From Radiobacillus kanasensis (GTDB lineage: Bacteria > Bacillota > Bacilli > Bacillales > Amphibacillaceae): a stretch of DNA of 64,000 nucleotides. The translations under genes were made by a program, and so were the position numbers. This document shows positions 37,680 through 45,698 of the stretch, piece by piece. The notes beneath the pieces are model-generated. The model was not told where the DNA came from, searched no databases, and worked only from the letters and a program-made list of their open reading frames with translations. Location: contig NZ_CP088020.1 in assembly GCF_021049245.1 (NCBI RefSeq), positions 3,168,001 through 3,232,000 of the forward strand, in the 5' to 3' direction. Each line of letters opens with the position of its first letter. Position 1 is the stretch's first letter.

Positions 37680-39044
37680 CTACATCCAAAAATTTATCAA
37701 TATTAGTAGTACAGAAGAAAATAAGATAAAAAACATCACAAACTTGTAATTTTCTGAAGCAAAGTCATGCGCGGATTGTTCCGGCAATATATTATTTGCA
37801 AGTAAGTTAGCACCACTAAAGGAACTAGAGACCATAGCAGAAACAAATCCTACTAATAATACACTAGCAAAGACGACATGATTAATTCCTAGTAGTGCAG
37901 GGTCCAATATCTCCCCTATAAATACCATTACAACAAACTGGTGAATACCAAACACCGCCAACAATGGGACTACCATAATGATTAATGGAATGTACAAAAT
38001 TGGAGAAAGCGTTGTATCTGTTAATGGTAAATACTTAATTATAGTGTAGTCTAATCGGACCAACTCAATCGTGTGAATCGCAAGACCCGCACAAATGATG
38101 ACAGAAAACTGGCCAAATAGAGTTGGAATTCGTGTTAAGGTCATATCTTTGAAGGCACTTCCCCAATCCCTTAAGCTTTTAATTATAAAACTCCATGTGA
38201 TAGTGAATGGTAGAATGGACACAACGATTGATTCCATCATTCCTATTGAGAATGTCTCATCTATTAAAGAAAGAAGCATAAAATAAATTAAAAAAGGGAC
38301 AAAGAGTTTTAAGAGAAATAAAAAATCTTGCTTTAAAAACCTGTCCTCTGACGATAATGGGACATTGATTTTTTTGAAGTCATGTTGTTGAAGCTTTAAC
38401 GAAAGAAGAAGACCAAATAAGGTGATGAGTATATTTATCCCCAACACAGATAAAAAACTTGAATTGGTCATATCAATAGAAACCGCAACCGCTGCCCCGA
38501 TTGGCGTGCATAGCATGGCCAAACCAAACGACCTAACATTCGATACCATAAAAGTTTTTCTTTGTATCTTGCTCATATCATTCGATATAAATATTGATTT
38601 GCTAATTGGTATGCTAGCTAGATTAATGAAATTAGCTAAAATAAAAGTAGTTGAAATATTTATCGCTAATTCCGACAATCTTCTACTCATTAAACCTATT
38701 ATTTTTTGTATGGGCATTATCTTGTTTTCTATAGGTTTCGATATAAGAGGGATTAATCCTATAAAAAGAATTAGATGATCCATATAGGAAAACCCCTCGA
38801 AAATATCAGCTAATTCCAAGTTTTGTGTTATGCCAATTACAACAGTCAGCGTCAGGAAAAATCCACATAGAACTAAATTGATTCTTGAAACCTGAATGAG
38901 CGCTGTTAGTAAAAGTAAAACGGAAAGAATCTCCAAAACAATACCACTTACTTCTATGTTTATAAGGTGAGCTTGAAACGCAATCCACACGCTTAGAAAT
39001 ATAAAAGCTCTTGAAACATACAAAGCTCTTTGATTAAGAGTCAT
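37680..39044 (-). CDS. Unidentified polytopic membrane protein
   Basis: 454 aa, about 12 hydrophobic helices. Two polar-containing re-entrant-like segments (FGLAMLCTPIGAAVAVSIDMTNS and VGFVSAMVSSSFSGANLLANNIL) at similar places in each half suggest an inverted-repeat ion-transporter fold. I do not recognise the family. It starts directly at the end of tctA, so it is translationally coupled to the importer although TctABC systems do not normally need a fourth membrane protein. A second carrier or an exporter of a product is possible. Confidence 0.65.
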   Translation of the reverse strand: MTLNQRALYVSRAFIFLSVWIAFQAHLINIEVSGIVLEILSVLLLLTALIQVSRINLVLCGFFLTLTVVIGITQNLELADIFEGFSYMDHLILFIGLIPLISKPIENKIMPIQKIIGLMSRRLSELAINISTTFILANFINLASIPISKSIFISNDMSKIQRKTFMVSNVRSFGLAMLCTPIGAAVAVSIDMTNSSFLSVLGINILITLFGLLLSLKLQQHDFKKINVPLSSEDRFLKQDFLFLLKLFVPFLIYFMLLSLIDETFSIGMMESIVVSILPFTITWSFIIKSLRDWGSAFKDMTLTRIPTLFGQFSVIICAGLAIHTIELVRLDYTIIKYLPLTDTTLSPILYIPLIIMVVPLLAVFGIHQFVVMVFIGEILDPALLGINHVVFASVLLVGFVSAMVSSSFSGANLLANNILPEQSAHDFASENYKFVMFFILFSSVLLILINFWM

Positions 39045-40535
39045 TTATCCCACCGAACGCTTTGCTTTCCTTTTTGATTTAAGGATAAAAAATAAGGTGA
39101 TAATGGTTAGCAAGAAAAAACCACCTGCAATAGGCCTAGTAAAGAATGGCAATAGAGAACCTTCACTTTGTATTAAACCATTTCGAATATATTGTTCAAA
39201 CGGAAAGCCTAGCAGTAGTGTAATAACTAAAGGTAACGTTGAAAAATTGTACTTATCCATGAAATAACCGATGATTCCGAAGATAGCCATAATCCATACA
39301 TCCTCGACGCGGTTCCCAATCGTAAATGTACCAGCTATACTCATCGCTACTACCATAGGCAATAAGTAAACCTTTTTTACAGATAGAATGATTGGAAAAA
39401 TTCTTGCTCCAATGGTGACCATGAATAAATACATAATAACTACGGATAGAAGGAATGATGCAAATAACCCCATTACAAAATCGGGTTGGTTAAGAAACAA
39501 TAAAGGTCCTGGCTGAAGTCCATGCATTTGTAAACCACCTAATAATAAAGCGGTAACACTATCACCTGGAATGCCCAACGCAAGTAAGGGAATCAACGCA
39601 CCACCAATAACCGCATTGTTAGAAGTTTCAGAAGCTATAACCCCTTGGATATTTCCTTTTCCAAAGGTTTCTGGTTCTTTACTTGATTTTTTCGCTCTAT
39701 CATAAGCAACAAACGTTGCAAGTGATGAACCAATTCCGGGCAATATTCCAATTGCTGTCCCAATAAATCCAGATCGCAGGAAGTTAGGGACCGAAATTTT
39801 TATCTCTCGAAGCTTTGGAAAAGAACCTTTTGTAGAAGTTTTCGGGATGATCGGCTTACTTTGATCAGACTCCAACTCCTCGAATACTCTTGAGATAACA
39901 AACAAACCAATTAAAGCAGGAATTGCAGGAATACCATTTCTTAGAAATTCAATACCTAAAGGATTACGTTCTACTGCATTGATAGGGTCAAATCCCCATG
40001 TTGCTAGAATGAGCCCAAAAACAGTAACCAAAATACTTTTAAAGAAATCTCCTGTTAAACCCGCAACAATAACAAAAGCAAATAACATGACCATCGCATA
40101 TTCAAAAGGCGTAAAAGATAAGGCAACTTTTGCTAACTGTGGGGCTAATAGTACAAGAAAAACAAGGGATATAACGGAACCAATTAAATTGGACATCGCT
40201 CCCATACTTAAAGCTTTAGCACCAAGACCTTTTTTAGCGAGTGGGTACCCGTCAAAGACTGTGGTTACAGAAGAAGGAGTACCTGGCATTCCAATCAGGA
40301 TAGCTGCTACTACCCCTCCAGAAATACCACCAATATAAGCCGATACTAGTGTTGATAACCCAGCAACTGGATCCATACCGTACGTAAAGGGAAGTAAAAT
40401 CACAACAGCCAGCGTAGCTGTTAATCCGGGTATAGCACCAAAAATGACACCAAGAATAGTCCCAAAAGCCACAAATAAAATAGTTGAACTTAAAAATATA
40501 CCCGTTATACTCTCAAAAAAGCTTGAAATATCCAT
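39045..40535 (-). CDS. tctA: Tripartite tricarboxylate transporter large membrane subunit
   Basis: 496 aa, about 11-12 helices, with the TctA signatures GAIPGLTATLAVVILLPFTYGMDP (near residue 32), GGISGGVVAAILIGMPGTPSSVTTVFDGYPLAKKG and GILPGIGSSLATFVAYDRAKK. It forms the transport pore with TctB and uses the TctC lipoprotein to collect a carboxylate from outside. Here the likely cargo is a tetronate or other sugar acid. Family is certain. Confidence 0.93.
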   Translation of the reverse strand: MDISSFFESITGIFLSSTILFVAFGTILGVIFGAIPGLTATLAVVILLPFTYGMDPVAGLSTLVSAYIGGISGGVVAAILIGMPGTPSSVTTVFDGYPLAKKGLGAKALSMGAMSNLIGSVISLVFLVLLAPQLAKVALSFTPFEYAMVMLFAFVIVAGLTGDFFKSILVTVFGLILATWGFDPINAVERNPLGIEFLRNGIPAIPALIGLFVISRVFEELESDQSKPIIPKTSTKGSFPKLREIKISVPNFLRSGFIGTAIGILPGIGSSLATFVAYDRAKKSSKEPETFGKGNIQGVIASETSNNAVIGGALIPLLALGIPGDSVTALLLGGLQMHGLQPGPLLFLNQPDFVMGLFASFLLSVVIMYLFMVTIGARIFPIILSVKKVYLLPMVVAMSIAGTFTIGNRVEDVWIMAIFGIIGYFMDKYNFSTLPLVITLLLGFPFEQYIRNGLIQSEGSLLPFFTRPIAGGFFLLTIITLFFILKSKRKAKRSVG

Positions 40536-40558
40536 TCCTCAACCCCCTTGCTTGCAAA

Positions 40559-41074
40559 TTAAAATAACAGCGTATTCTCTGGGAAATAGACATTAATAAA
40601 TTGAAATAAAAAGAAAAAAGCAACATTCAATCCCACACTAAAAATTAGTGATTTTGCTAATTCCCGCTTGCTCCAATTAAACATCATCCAGGTTAGAATA
40701 AACACAAATATGAAGGAGCTTACATAAAATCCAATATAGGAAAATCCATAAGCAAATAAAAGAAGTAGGATCATTGTCATCCATATATTTTTATTAACCT
40801 TATGACTTCTATCATTTTCTTCAGATTCTGGTTCCGACTTACTAGAGTTTGTCTCAGGTGTTGAGTCAGAATCTTTCTTTTTACTTAGAATCAATGTTTT
40901 AATCATCGAAATTCCTGACAAGACGATAAGTAAACCAGAAAGTATAAGTACATAATCTCTTTGATTTAACACATCTCCAGAGAAGCCTCCCGCCCCAATA
41001 TTTAATCCGGTTATTAGAAACAGGATCCCCGAAAGAATCAAAATGATTTCTATTGCAACCTTCTTCATAATCAC
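40559..41074 (-). CDS. tctB: Tripartite tricarboxylate transporter small membrane subunit
   Basis: 171 aa with four helices and an acidic Ser/Glu-rich loop (TPETNSSKSEPESEENDRS) between helices two and three. Size and position between tctC and tctA identify it as TctB, a poorly conserved family. The start is uncertain by two codons (MIM). Confidence 0.85.
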   Translation of the reverse strand: MIMKKVAIEIILILSGILFLITGLNIGAGGFSGDVLNQRDYVLILSGLLIVLSGISMIKTLILSKKKDSDSTPETNSSKSEPESEENDRSHKVNKNIWMTMILLLLFAYGFSYIGFYVSSFIFVFILTWMMFNWSKRELAKSLIFSVGLNVAFFFLFQFINVYFPENTLLF

Positions 41075-41095
41075 CCATCCTTGTATAAAGATGAG

Positions 41096-41121
41096 GTGTA
41101 ATAGGAAAATACCTATTACAC
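41096..41121 (-). other. Stem-loop after tctC
   Basis: GTGTAATAGG, 6-nt loop, CCTATTACAC: a perfect 10-bp stem in the gap between the tctC stop and tctB, without a strong U-tract. Confidence 0.6.
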
Positions 41122-41146
41122 ACTCTCTTTATTTTCGAATATTCTA

Positions 41147-42181
41147 TTATTCTTTCACACTAATATTTTCTGCCAAGTCCTCAAAAATACTTTGAATTTC
41201 CTTGTTATTTTTAACAAATTCTTCAGTACCTAAGAATTCTGCTTGTGCACCATTTTTGCTAGTAAAGTCTTGGAATGCCTGTGTTTCCACCACTTTTCGC
41301 ATCGTTTCTTCTAATTTCTTTACAACATCATCAGGAGTTCCCTTTGGTGCATATAGGCCATAACGAACGGCTACACCTACATCAATACCTAGATCTTTAA
41401 AGGATAAAGCATCTTTTATGTTTGGATCCCAATGACGTTCATAGCTTGTAGATACAAGAGGTATAACATTTCCAGCTTTTACATATTCAATAGAGTCTGG
41501 AGTAGATGCCATTCTTAGATCAACTTGACCACCCATATGAGCAGCAATTAAATCTGCACCACTTTGGAAAGGTACTACTTCAAAAATCCCTTCATTACCA
41601 CTTTTTTGCATCATCGTTTCAAAAGCCAAATGTGTGGTGGAACCTACAGCTGGCACACCAACAGAGATAGAACCCGGATTCTTTTTAGCTGCTTCTAGAT
41701 ACTCATCAAACGTTTTGTATTCGGCATCTGCCTTTCCAACTAAAACGTTTGGTGTGTAAGCTACTTGTGAGATCAAATCGTAGTCTTTGTAAGAAATGTC
41801 GATTTGTCCAACAGCATTCATTGCATTTAAAGTTGTATGGTGTAAAAGCAATGTATGACCATCTGGTTTCGCATTAAGTACCTCTTCTAAGCCAATACGT
41901 GTATTCGCGCCAGGAAGATTTACCACTTGAACATCTTTCGATAATAAACCTTCTTCTTTAATAATCTTGGCTATTGTACGAGCGGTAGAATCACTAGATC
42001 CTCCTGGATCATAAGGTACTACAATTCGAATTTCTTTAGACGGAAAATCACTTGAAGTTTCAGAATCGCCTGATGAACCATTAGAAGTTTCTCCGTTTGC
42101 TTCTTCTCCCCCTTGTGCACAAGCCGTCAGGAAACCAAATAACAGTACAAAAATCAGCATGAAAAATAATTTGAATTTCAT
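41147..42181 (-). CDS. tctC: Tripartite tricarboxylate transporter substrate-binding lipoprotein
   Basis: 344 aa lipoprotein, signal ending LFGFLTAC-AQGGEE, then the TctC fold starting PSKEIRIVVPYDPGGSSDSTARTIAK, which binds carboxylates through water-mediated contacts. VPAVGSTTHLAFETMM and GVAVRYGLYAPKGTPDDVV are further family segments. Preceded by a long dyad containing a cre-like site and followed by a stem-loop, so its level is probably set separately from the membrane subunits. Confidence 0.92.
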   Translation of the reverse strand: MKFKLFFMLIFVLLFGFLTACAQGGEEANGETSNGSSGDSETSSDFPSKEIRIVVPYDPGGSSDSTARTIAKIIKEEGLLSKDVQVVNLPGANTRIGLEEVLNAKPDGHTLLLHHTTLNAMNAVGQIDISYKDYDLISQVAYTPNVLVGKADAEYKTFDEYLEAAKKNPGSISVGVPAVGSTTHLAFETMMQKSGNEGIFEVVPFQSGADLIAAHMGGQVDLRMASTPDSIEYVKAGNVIPLVSTSYERHWDPNIKDALSFKDLGIDVGVAVRYGLYAPKGTPDDVVKKLEETMRKVVETQAFQDFTSKNGAQAEFLGTEEFVKNNKEIQSIFEDLAENISVKE

Positions 42182-42204
42182 AAAAATTCCCCCTTGTTTT
42201 ATAT

Positions 42205-42270
42205 TAATAGATAATATCAGTAGTAACCGTTTCCATTTGCAAAAAAATATTAGATTGATATTATCTATTA
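42205..42270. promoter_or_regulatory. Perfect 15-bp inverted repeat enclosing a cre-like site
   Basis: TAATAGATAATATCA (42205-42219) and TGATATTATCTATTA (42256-42270) are exact reverse complements separated by 36 bp. AGTAACCGTTTCCA within the spacer (42222-42235) matches cre at 12 of 14 positions on the minus strand. It sits between the second dapA-family gene and tctC and overlaps the region upstream of the tctC ribosome site. It could be an RNA hairpin or two operator half-sites. Confidence 0.65.
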
Positions 42271-42275
42271 GTTAT

Positions 42276-43169
42276 TTAATCAAGATCCCCTGCCTCCTTG
42301 TAAGCAGTAATAATAGATCCAATCTCACTTTTTACTTTCTCTGTAACCGGAAGGACTGGCATTCTTGGGTTTCCCACAACCAACCCACTTTGGTTAATCG
42401 AATCTTTTAGTACTGATGGAAGCGTTCCTTTCTTAAATGCAAAACGTATTGGTGCCAATTTTTCCTGTGCTCGTTCCGCATCTAATAAGTTTCCCTTATT
42501 CCAATTCTCATAAATGGAAACTACAACTTTTGGAAGTAAGTTTGCCGTAGCTGCAATCGCTCCACTACCTCCTGCCATTAAAGTAGGCAGGATCAAGGAA
42601 TCAGTTCCAACAAGAACAGAAAAGCTTTCACTTTCATATTGAATGTACTGAAGGACGTTATCAAAGCTTCCACTACTGTCTTTAACTCCAACAATGTTAG
42701 AAACCTTTGCAAGCTCTTCTACTACCTTGGGAGATATAGTGTTTCCGGTCAAACCAGGAATGTTATATAAAATAATTGGTAGCTTCGTTTCTTTGGCTAT
42801 TGATTTATAATGAGATAATATTTCTTGGTCAGAAAGTTTTACAAAGTAAGGTGTTATGATTGAAACAGCTGTAACACCCACTTTTTCCATTTCATTTGTC
42901 AGTGCAATTGTTTCAATAGTACTGTTACCACCAGTTCCCATATAAACAGGCACGCGCCCTTGAACTTCTTCAACAACTACTCGAGCTATTTGAAGTTTCT
43001 CCTCAGCACTCAGAGAAAAAAATTCTCCATTACTCCCTAATCCAAAGACACCATGACAACCAGCTTCTAAAGTGTTCCTAACTAATTTACGTAATATGGC
43101 TTCATTAACTTTGCCTGCCTCATCAAACGGAGTAACTAATGCAGGGATAATACCATTCGGTTTAAACAT
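42276..43169 (-). CDS. DapA-family lyase/aldolase, copy 2
   Basis: 297 aa with Schiff-base Lys in IVGVKDSSGSF (near residue 161) and Tyr in LPIILYNIPGLTGN (near residue 133). The arginine that binds the second carboxylate in true DapA is leucine here (GLTGN), arguing against lysine biosynthesis. It is similar to but distinct from the copy at 36792. The frame opens at GTG 43178; ATG 43169 lies a few bases after AGAGGTGAG and is preferred. Two paralogues in one operon suggest two related substrates or successive steps. Confidence 0.83.
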   Translation of the reverse strand: MFKPNGIIPALVTPFDEAGKVNEAILRKLVRNTLEAGCHGVFGLGSNGEFFSLSAEEKLQIARVVVEEVQGRVPVYMGTGGNSTIETIALTNEMEKVGVTAVSIITPYFVKLSDQEILSHYKSIAKETKLPIILYNIPGLTGNTISPKVVEELAKVSNIVGVKDSSGSFDNVLQYIQYESESFSVLVGTDSLILPTLMAGGSGAIAATANLLPKVVVSIYENWNKGNLLDAERAQEKLAPIRFAFKKGTLPSVLKDSINQSGLVVGNPRMPVLPVTEKVKSEIGSIITAYKEAGDLD

Positions 43170-43183
43170 AATACTCACCTCTT

Positions 43184-44185
43184 TTAACCATTCTTTTTGG
43201 GCGACAAGTCAATAGCCGCTTTAATTGCTTCAATTAGAGATCTTTCATCTGCAAGGTTCTTTCCAGCGATGTCAAATGCAGTACCGTGATCAACAGAAGT
43301 TCGAATTACACCATGCTTTAAACCGACTGTAATGTTTACTCCAGACTCTACTCCTAACACTTTCACTGGACCATGACCTTGATCATGGTAGCATGCAACC
43401 ACCACATCGAAATCCCCTCTAGCTGCTCGATAAAACAGAGTATCTGCTGGGTAAGGACCTGTAACATTGATGTTTTCTTTTTGCGCCTTAGAGATGCCAG
43501 GTACAAGCTTCTCTTCTTCCTCACCATTTCCAAACATCCCATTTTCACCTGCGTGTGGATTAATCCCACACACTGCTATTTTCACATCTTCTTTTCCTGC
43601 CTTGGCAAATGTATCATGTGCTAGTTTTATAACGTTATAGGTTCTATCAGGATTAATCCTATCAATAGCTTCTAATAAACCGACATGTGTTGTTAAGTGA
43701 ATGACCTTAAGTTTTGGTGTAGAAAGCATCATGGAGAAATCCTTCGTTCCCGTTAGCTGTGCCAATATTTCTGTATGTCCCGGATAAATATGCCCGCCTT
43801 TATGTAAAGCCTCCTTATTAATTGGAGCGGTACAAATGGCGTCTATTTTCCCATCCATTGCTAACCTAACCGCTGTCTCAATGTAATGGAAGGCTGCGTT
43901 ACCCGCTTTAGCAGAAACCTTCCCATAAGGTAGTTCCCTACCTAGTAGTTTTAGGTCTATACAATCAATTGTGCCTTGTTCAAATTTTCCTTCAGCAGGA
44001 TGATTGATAAGGTGGAACTGATATCCAAGATTTAAGGAAGTGGCTTCTCTCTCCAATATAGAATAGTCACCAATAACAATTGGTTTTGCTAGTTTGTAAG
44101 TCTCTTTATGGTTAAGTGCTTTTAAAATGATCTCTGGCCCTACACCCGATGCATCTCCCATAGTCAATCCAATGATTGAACGCAT
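43184..44185 (-). CDS. pdxA2: PdxA2-type 4-phospho-tetronate dehydrogenase
   Basis: 333 aa of the PdxA family. Metal-binding histidines are in IYPGHTEIL, INPHAGENGMFG and CYHDQGHGPVKV. Classical PdxA makes vitamin B6; PdxA2 proteins next to DUF1537 kinases instead oxidise 4-phospho-D-threonate or -erythronate, with decarboxylation to dihydroxyacetone phosphate (known from the published DUF1537 work). The start overlaps the kinase gene by 22 bp, showing coupling. The stereoisomer used here cannot be read from the sequence. Confidence 0.87.
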   Translation of the reverse strand: MRSIIGLTMGDASGVGPEIILKALNHKETYKLAKPIVIGDYSILEREATSLNLGYQFHLINHPAEGKFEQGTIDCIDLKLLGRELPYGKVSAKAGNAAFHYIETAVRLAMDGKIDAICTAPINKEALHKGGHIYPGHTEILAQLTGTKDFSMMLSTPKLKVIHLTTHVGLLEAIDRINPDRTYNVIKLAHDTFAKAGKEDVKIAVCGINPHAGENGMFGNGEEEEKLVPGISKAQKENINVTGPYPADTLFYRAARGDFDVVVACYHDQGHGPVKVLGVESGVNITVGLKHGVIRTSVDHGTAFDIAGKNLADERSLIEAIKAAIDLSPKKNG

Positions 44186-45480
44186 TCTATTTCCTCCCCT
44201 CTTAGAAACTTAGCAGCATGAACTAAAACGTCTGCACTTCCAAATCCACCTGCTTTTGTTATTGCAACAAGTTCTCTCTTATAAGGCAATAAACCAATTG
44301 GTATTCCACTTTCAATCTCATCTAAAATTCTAAATTCTTTTGTCCCTAGCGCTATACAAACTTTTCTTGCGGTGTCTCCGCCTGTTAGAATTAGATGACT
44401 AATTTGAAATTCATCTACAATTATTCTTGCAATGTCCCCTAATACTTCAGAAATCTTATCACTGACCATCGTTGGTGTTAATCCATGAAATGCCCCTATT
44501 TCATTAGCTTTTCGAATTTCTTCGAGCTCTGCAGAAGAGTAAATAACAATATCCTTATTTTTTTCTATAGCAACTTCAACTTCCCTTAGTATCCTTTGTA
44601 TTTCATTCTTTATAGAGGTTTTATCAGCTACAGCAGTATAAGCTAACATTTCAATTCCTTTTACTGATTTTTCTGCTAATAGTTGCTTTAACTGCGCTCT
44701 TGACTGCCTGTTAACGCTACCAATAATCGTTAATATAGGACGTATCGATTTTTGAATATCATGCTCTATAGCAGTACTTTGGGTTTCTATAACATACTGT
44801 TTTAGATGGTTAGCAAGGCCAGCACTTCCTGACCAGATCACTTGGAAATCAAAATCTTTCACCCAACTAACTATTTGATCCAAATCTTCTGCAACACCTG
44901 AATCAAACACAATATAAGATACATCTTGGTTCAAGTAATTCAATAGTTTCTCTCGGATATGTTTCTTTCCCTGTTCTATATCTTTTTGTTTGATTAACCC
45001 AATTTCACGTTCCGTTCCCCTTCTTAGTAAATTAGGGATATAGGAATCTGTAATAGGGGTTTTGGGATCCTGGGCAAATACTGTTTCATGAATAGGTATT
45101 CCGTTCAGAAACAAATGACCATCCATTACTTGTCGTCCATTCTCTGGATAGGCAGGTGCTATAAAAACAAAGTCCGGATTAAAAACCTCATATATAGCAT
45201 CTATTTCAGTTCCAATGTTCCCTCTCATCGTGGAATCCATCTTCTTATAAACGAGTTCAAACGGTAAGCTTTTTATAAATTGAGCAGCTTTTGTTACTCT
45301 GCACGATGCTTCTTCTTTAGAAAGTGATCGACTGTCTGTATCTATGACAAGGACATCCAGTTCAGATATACTTTGCTCATCACTTTCTAAAAGGACGGAA
45401 GTATTGAGTCCACTTCTTGCAAACTGTGCTCCTGTGTCATTAGCGCCCGTTAAATCGTCTGCAATAATTGCTATTTTCAT
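44164..45480 (-). CDS. Four-carbon acid sugar kinase, DUF1537
   Basis: 438 aa. The N-terminal domain begins IAIIADDLTGANDTGAQFA, the substrate-binding signature, followed by DTDSRSL and VYKKMDSTMRGNIG. The C-terminal nucleotide-binding domain includes LILTGGDTARKV and ITKAGGFGSADVL. The family phosphorylates D-threonate, L-threonate, D-erythronate or 3-oxo-tetronates at C4. Pairing with PdxA2 favours D-threonate/D-erythronate kinase. It is the first gene of the operon, downstream of a promoter flanked by inverted repeats. Confidence 0.9.
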   Translation of the reverse strand: MKIAIIADDLTGANDTGAQFARSGLNTSVLLESDEQSISELDVLVIDTDSRSLSKEEASCRVTKAAQFIKSLPFELVYKKMDSTMRGNIGTEIDAIYEVFNPDFVFIAPAYPENGRQVMDGHLFLNGIPIHETVFAQDPKTPITDSYIPNLLRRGTEREIGLIKQKDIEQGKKHIREKLLNYLNQDVSYIVFDSGVAEDLDQIVSWVKDFDFQVIWSGSAGLANHLKQYVIETQSTAIEHDIQKSIRPILTIIGSVNRQSRAQLKQLLAEKSVKGIEMLAYTAVADKTSIKNEIQRILREVEVAIEKNKDIVIYSSAELEEIRKANEIGAFHGLTPTMVSDKISEVLGDIARIIVDEFQISHLILTGGDTARKVCIALGTKEFRILDEIESGIPIGLLPYKRELVAITKAGGFGSADVLVHAAKFLRGEEIECVQSLD

Positions 45481-45533
45481 TGTTCACCTCCATACTGTTT
45501 TTCTCATACGTTGTAATTTGCATCACTTAAATT

Positions 45534-45547
45534 TGTAAGCGCTTTAT
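45534..45547. promoter_or_regulatory. Cre-like site in the acid-sugar operon leader
   Basis: TGTAAGCGCTTTAT matches 12 of 14 cre positions and lies between the operon's promoter and the kinase gene. Confidence 0.45.
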
Positions 45548-45577
45548 ATTTATTGGTTATTTTAAAATTAAACAATT

Positions 45578-45646
45578 ATGTTTAAAAAGTCAATAGTAAT
45601 TTTAAATATTGTATTAAAAATATAATTTAGTTGCATTTTTAAACAC
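45578..45646 (-). promoter_or_regulatory. Acid-sugar operon promoter region with inverted half-sites
   Basis: TGTTTAAAAA (45579-45588) and CATTTTTAAACA (45634-45645) are inverted copies about 50 bp apart. The first abuts a minus-strand TTGACT -35 (45588-45593), followed after 17 bp by TAATTT. They are candidate sites for the divergently located PrpR-like regulator. No sigma-54 -24/-12 element was found. Confidence 0.45.
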
Positions 45647-45657
45647 AAACCAATAAA

Positions 45658-45686
45658 TAAAAAAGCAGGTGTTATGCTACCTGCTT
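45658..45686 (-). terminator. Terminator of the PrpR-like regulator gene
   Basis: AAGCAGGT and ACCTGCTT form an 8-bp stem with an 8-nt loop, and the minus strand continues with six T residues. Confidence 0.75.
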
Positions 45687-45698
45687 CTTAAATCTATT

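Noticed and set aside
45481..45698. Possible sigma-54 promoter for the acid-sugar operon
   Set aside because: No GG-N10-GC type -24/-12 pair was found on the minus strand, and the regulator lacks the sigma-54 contact loop.
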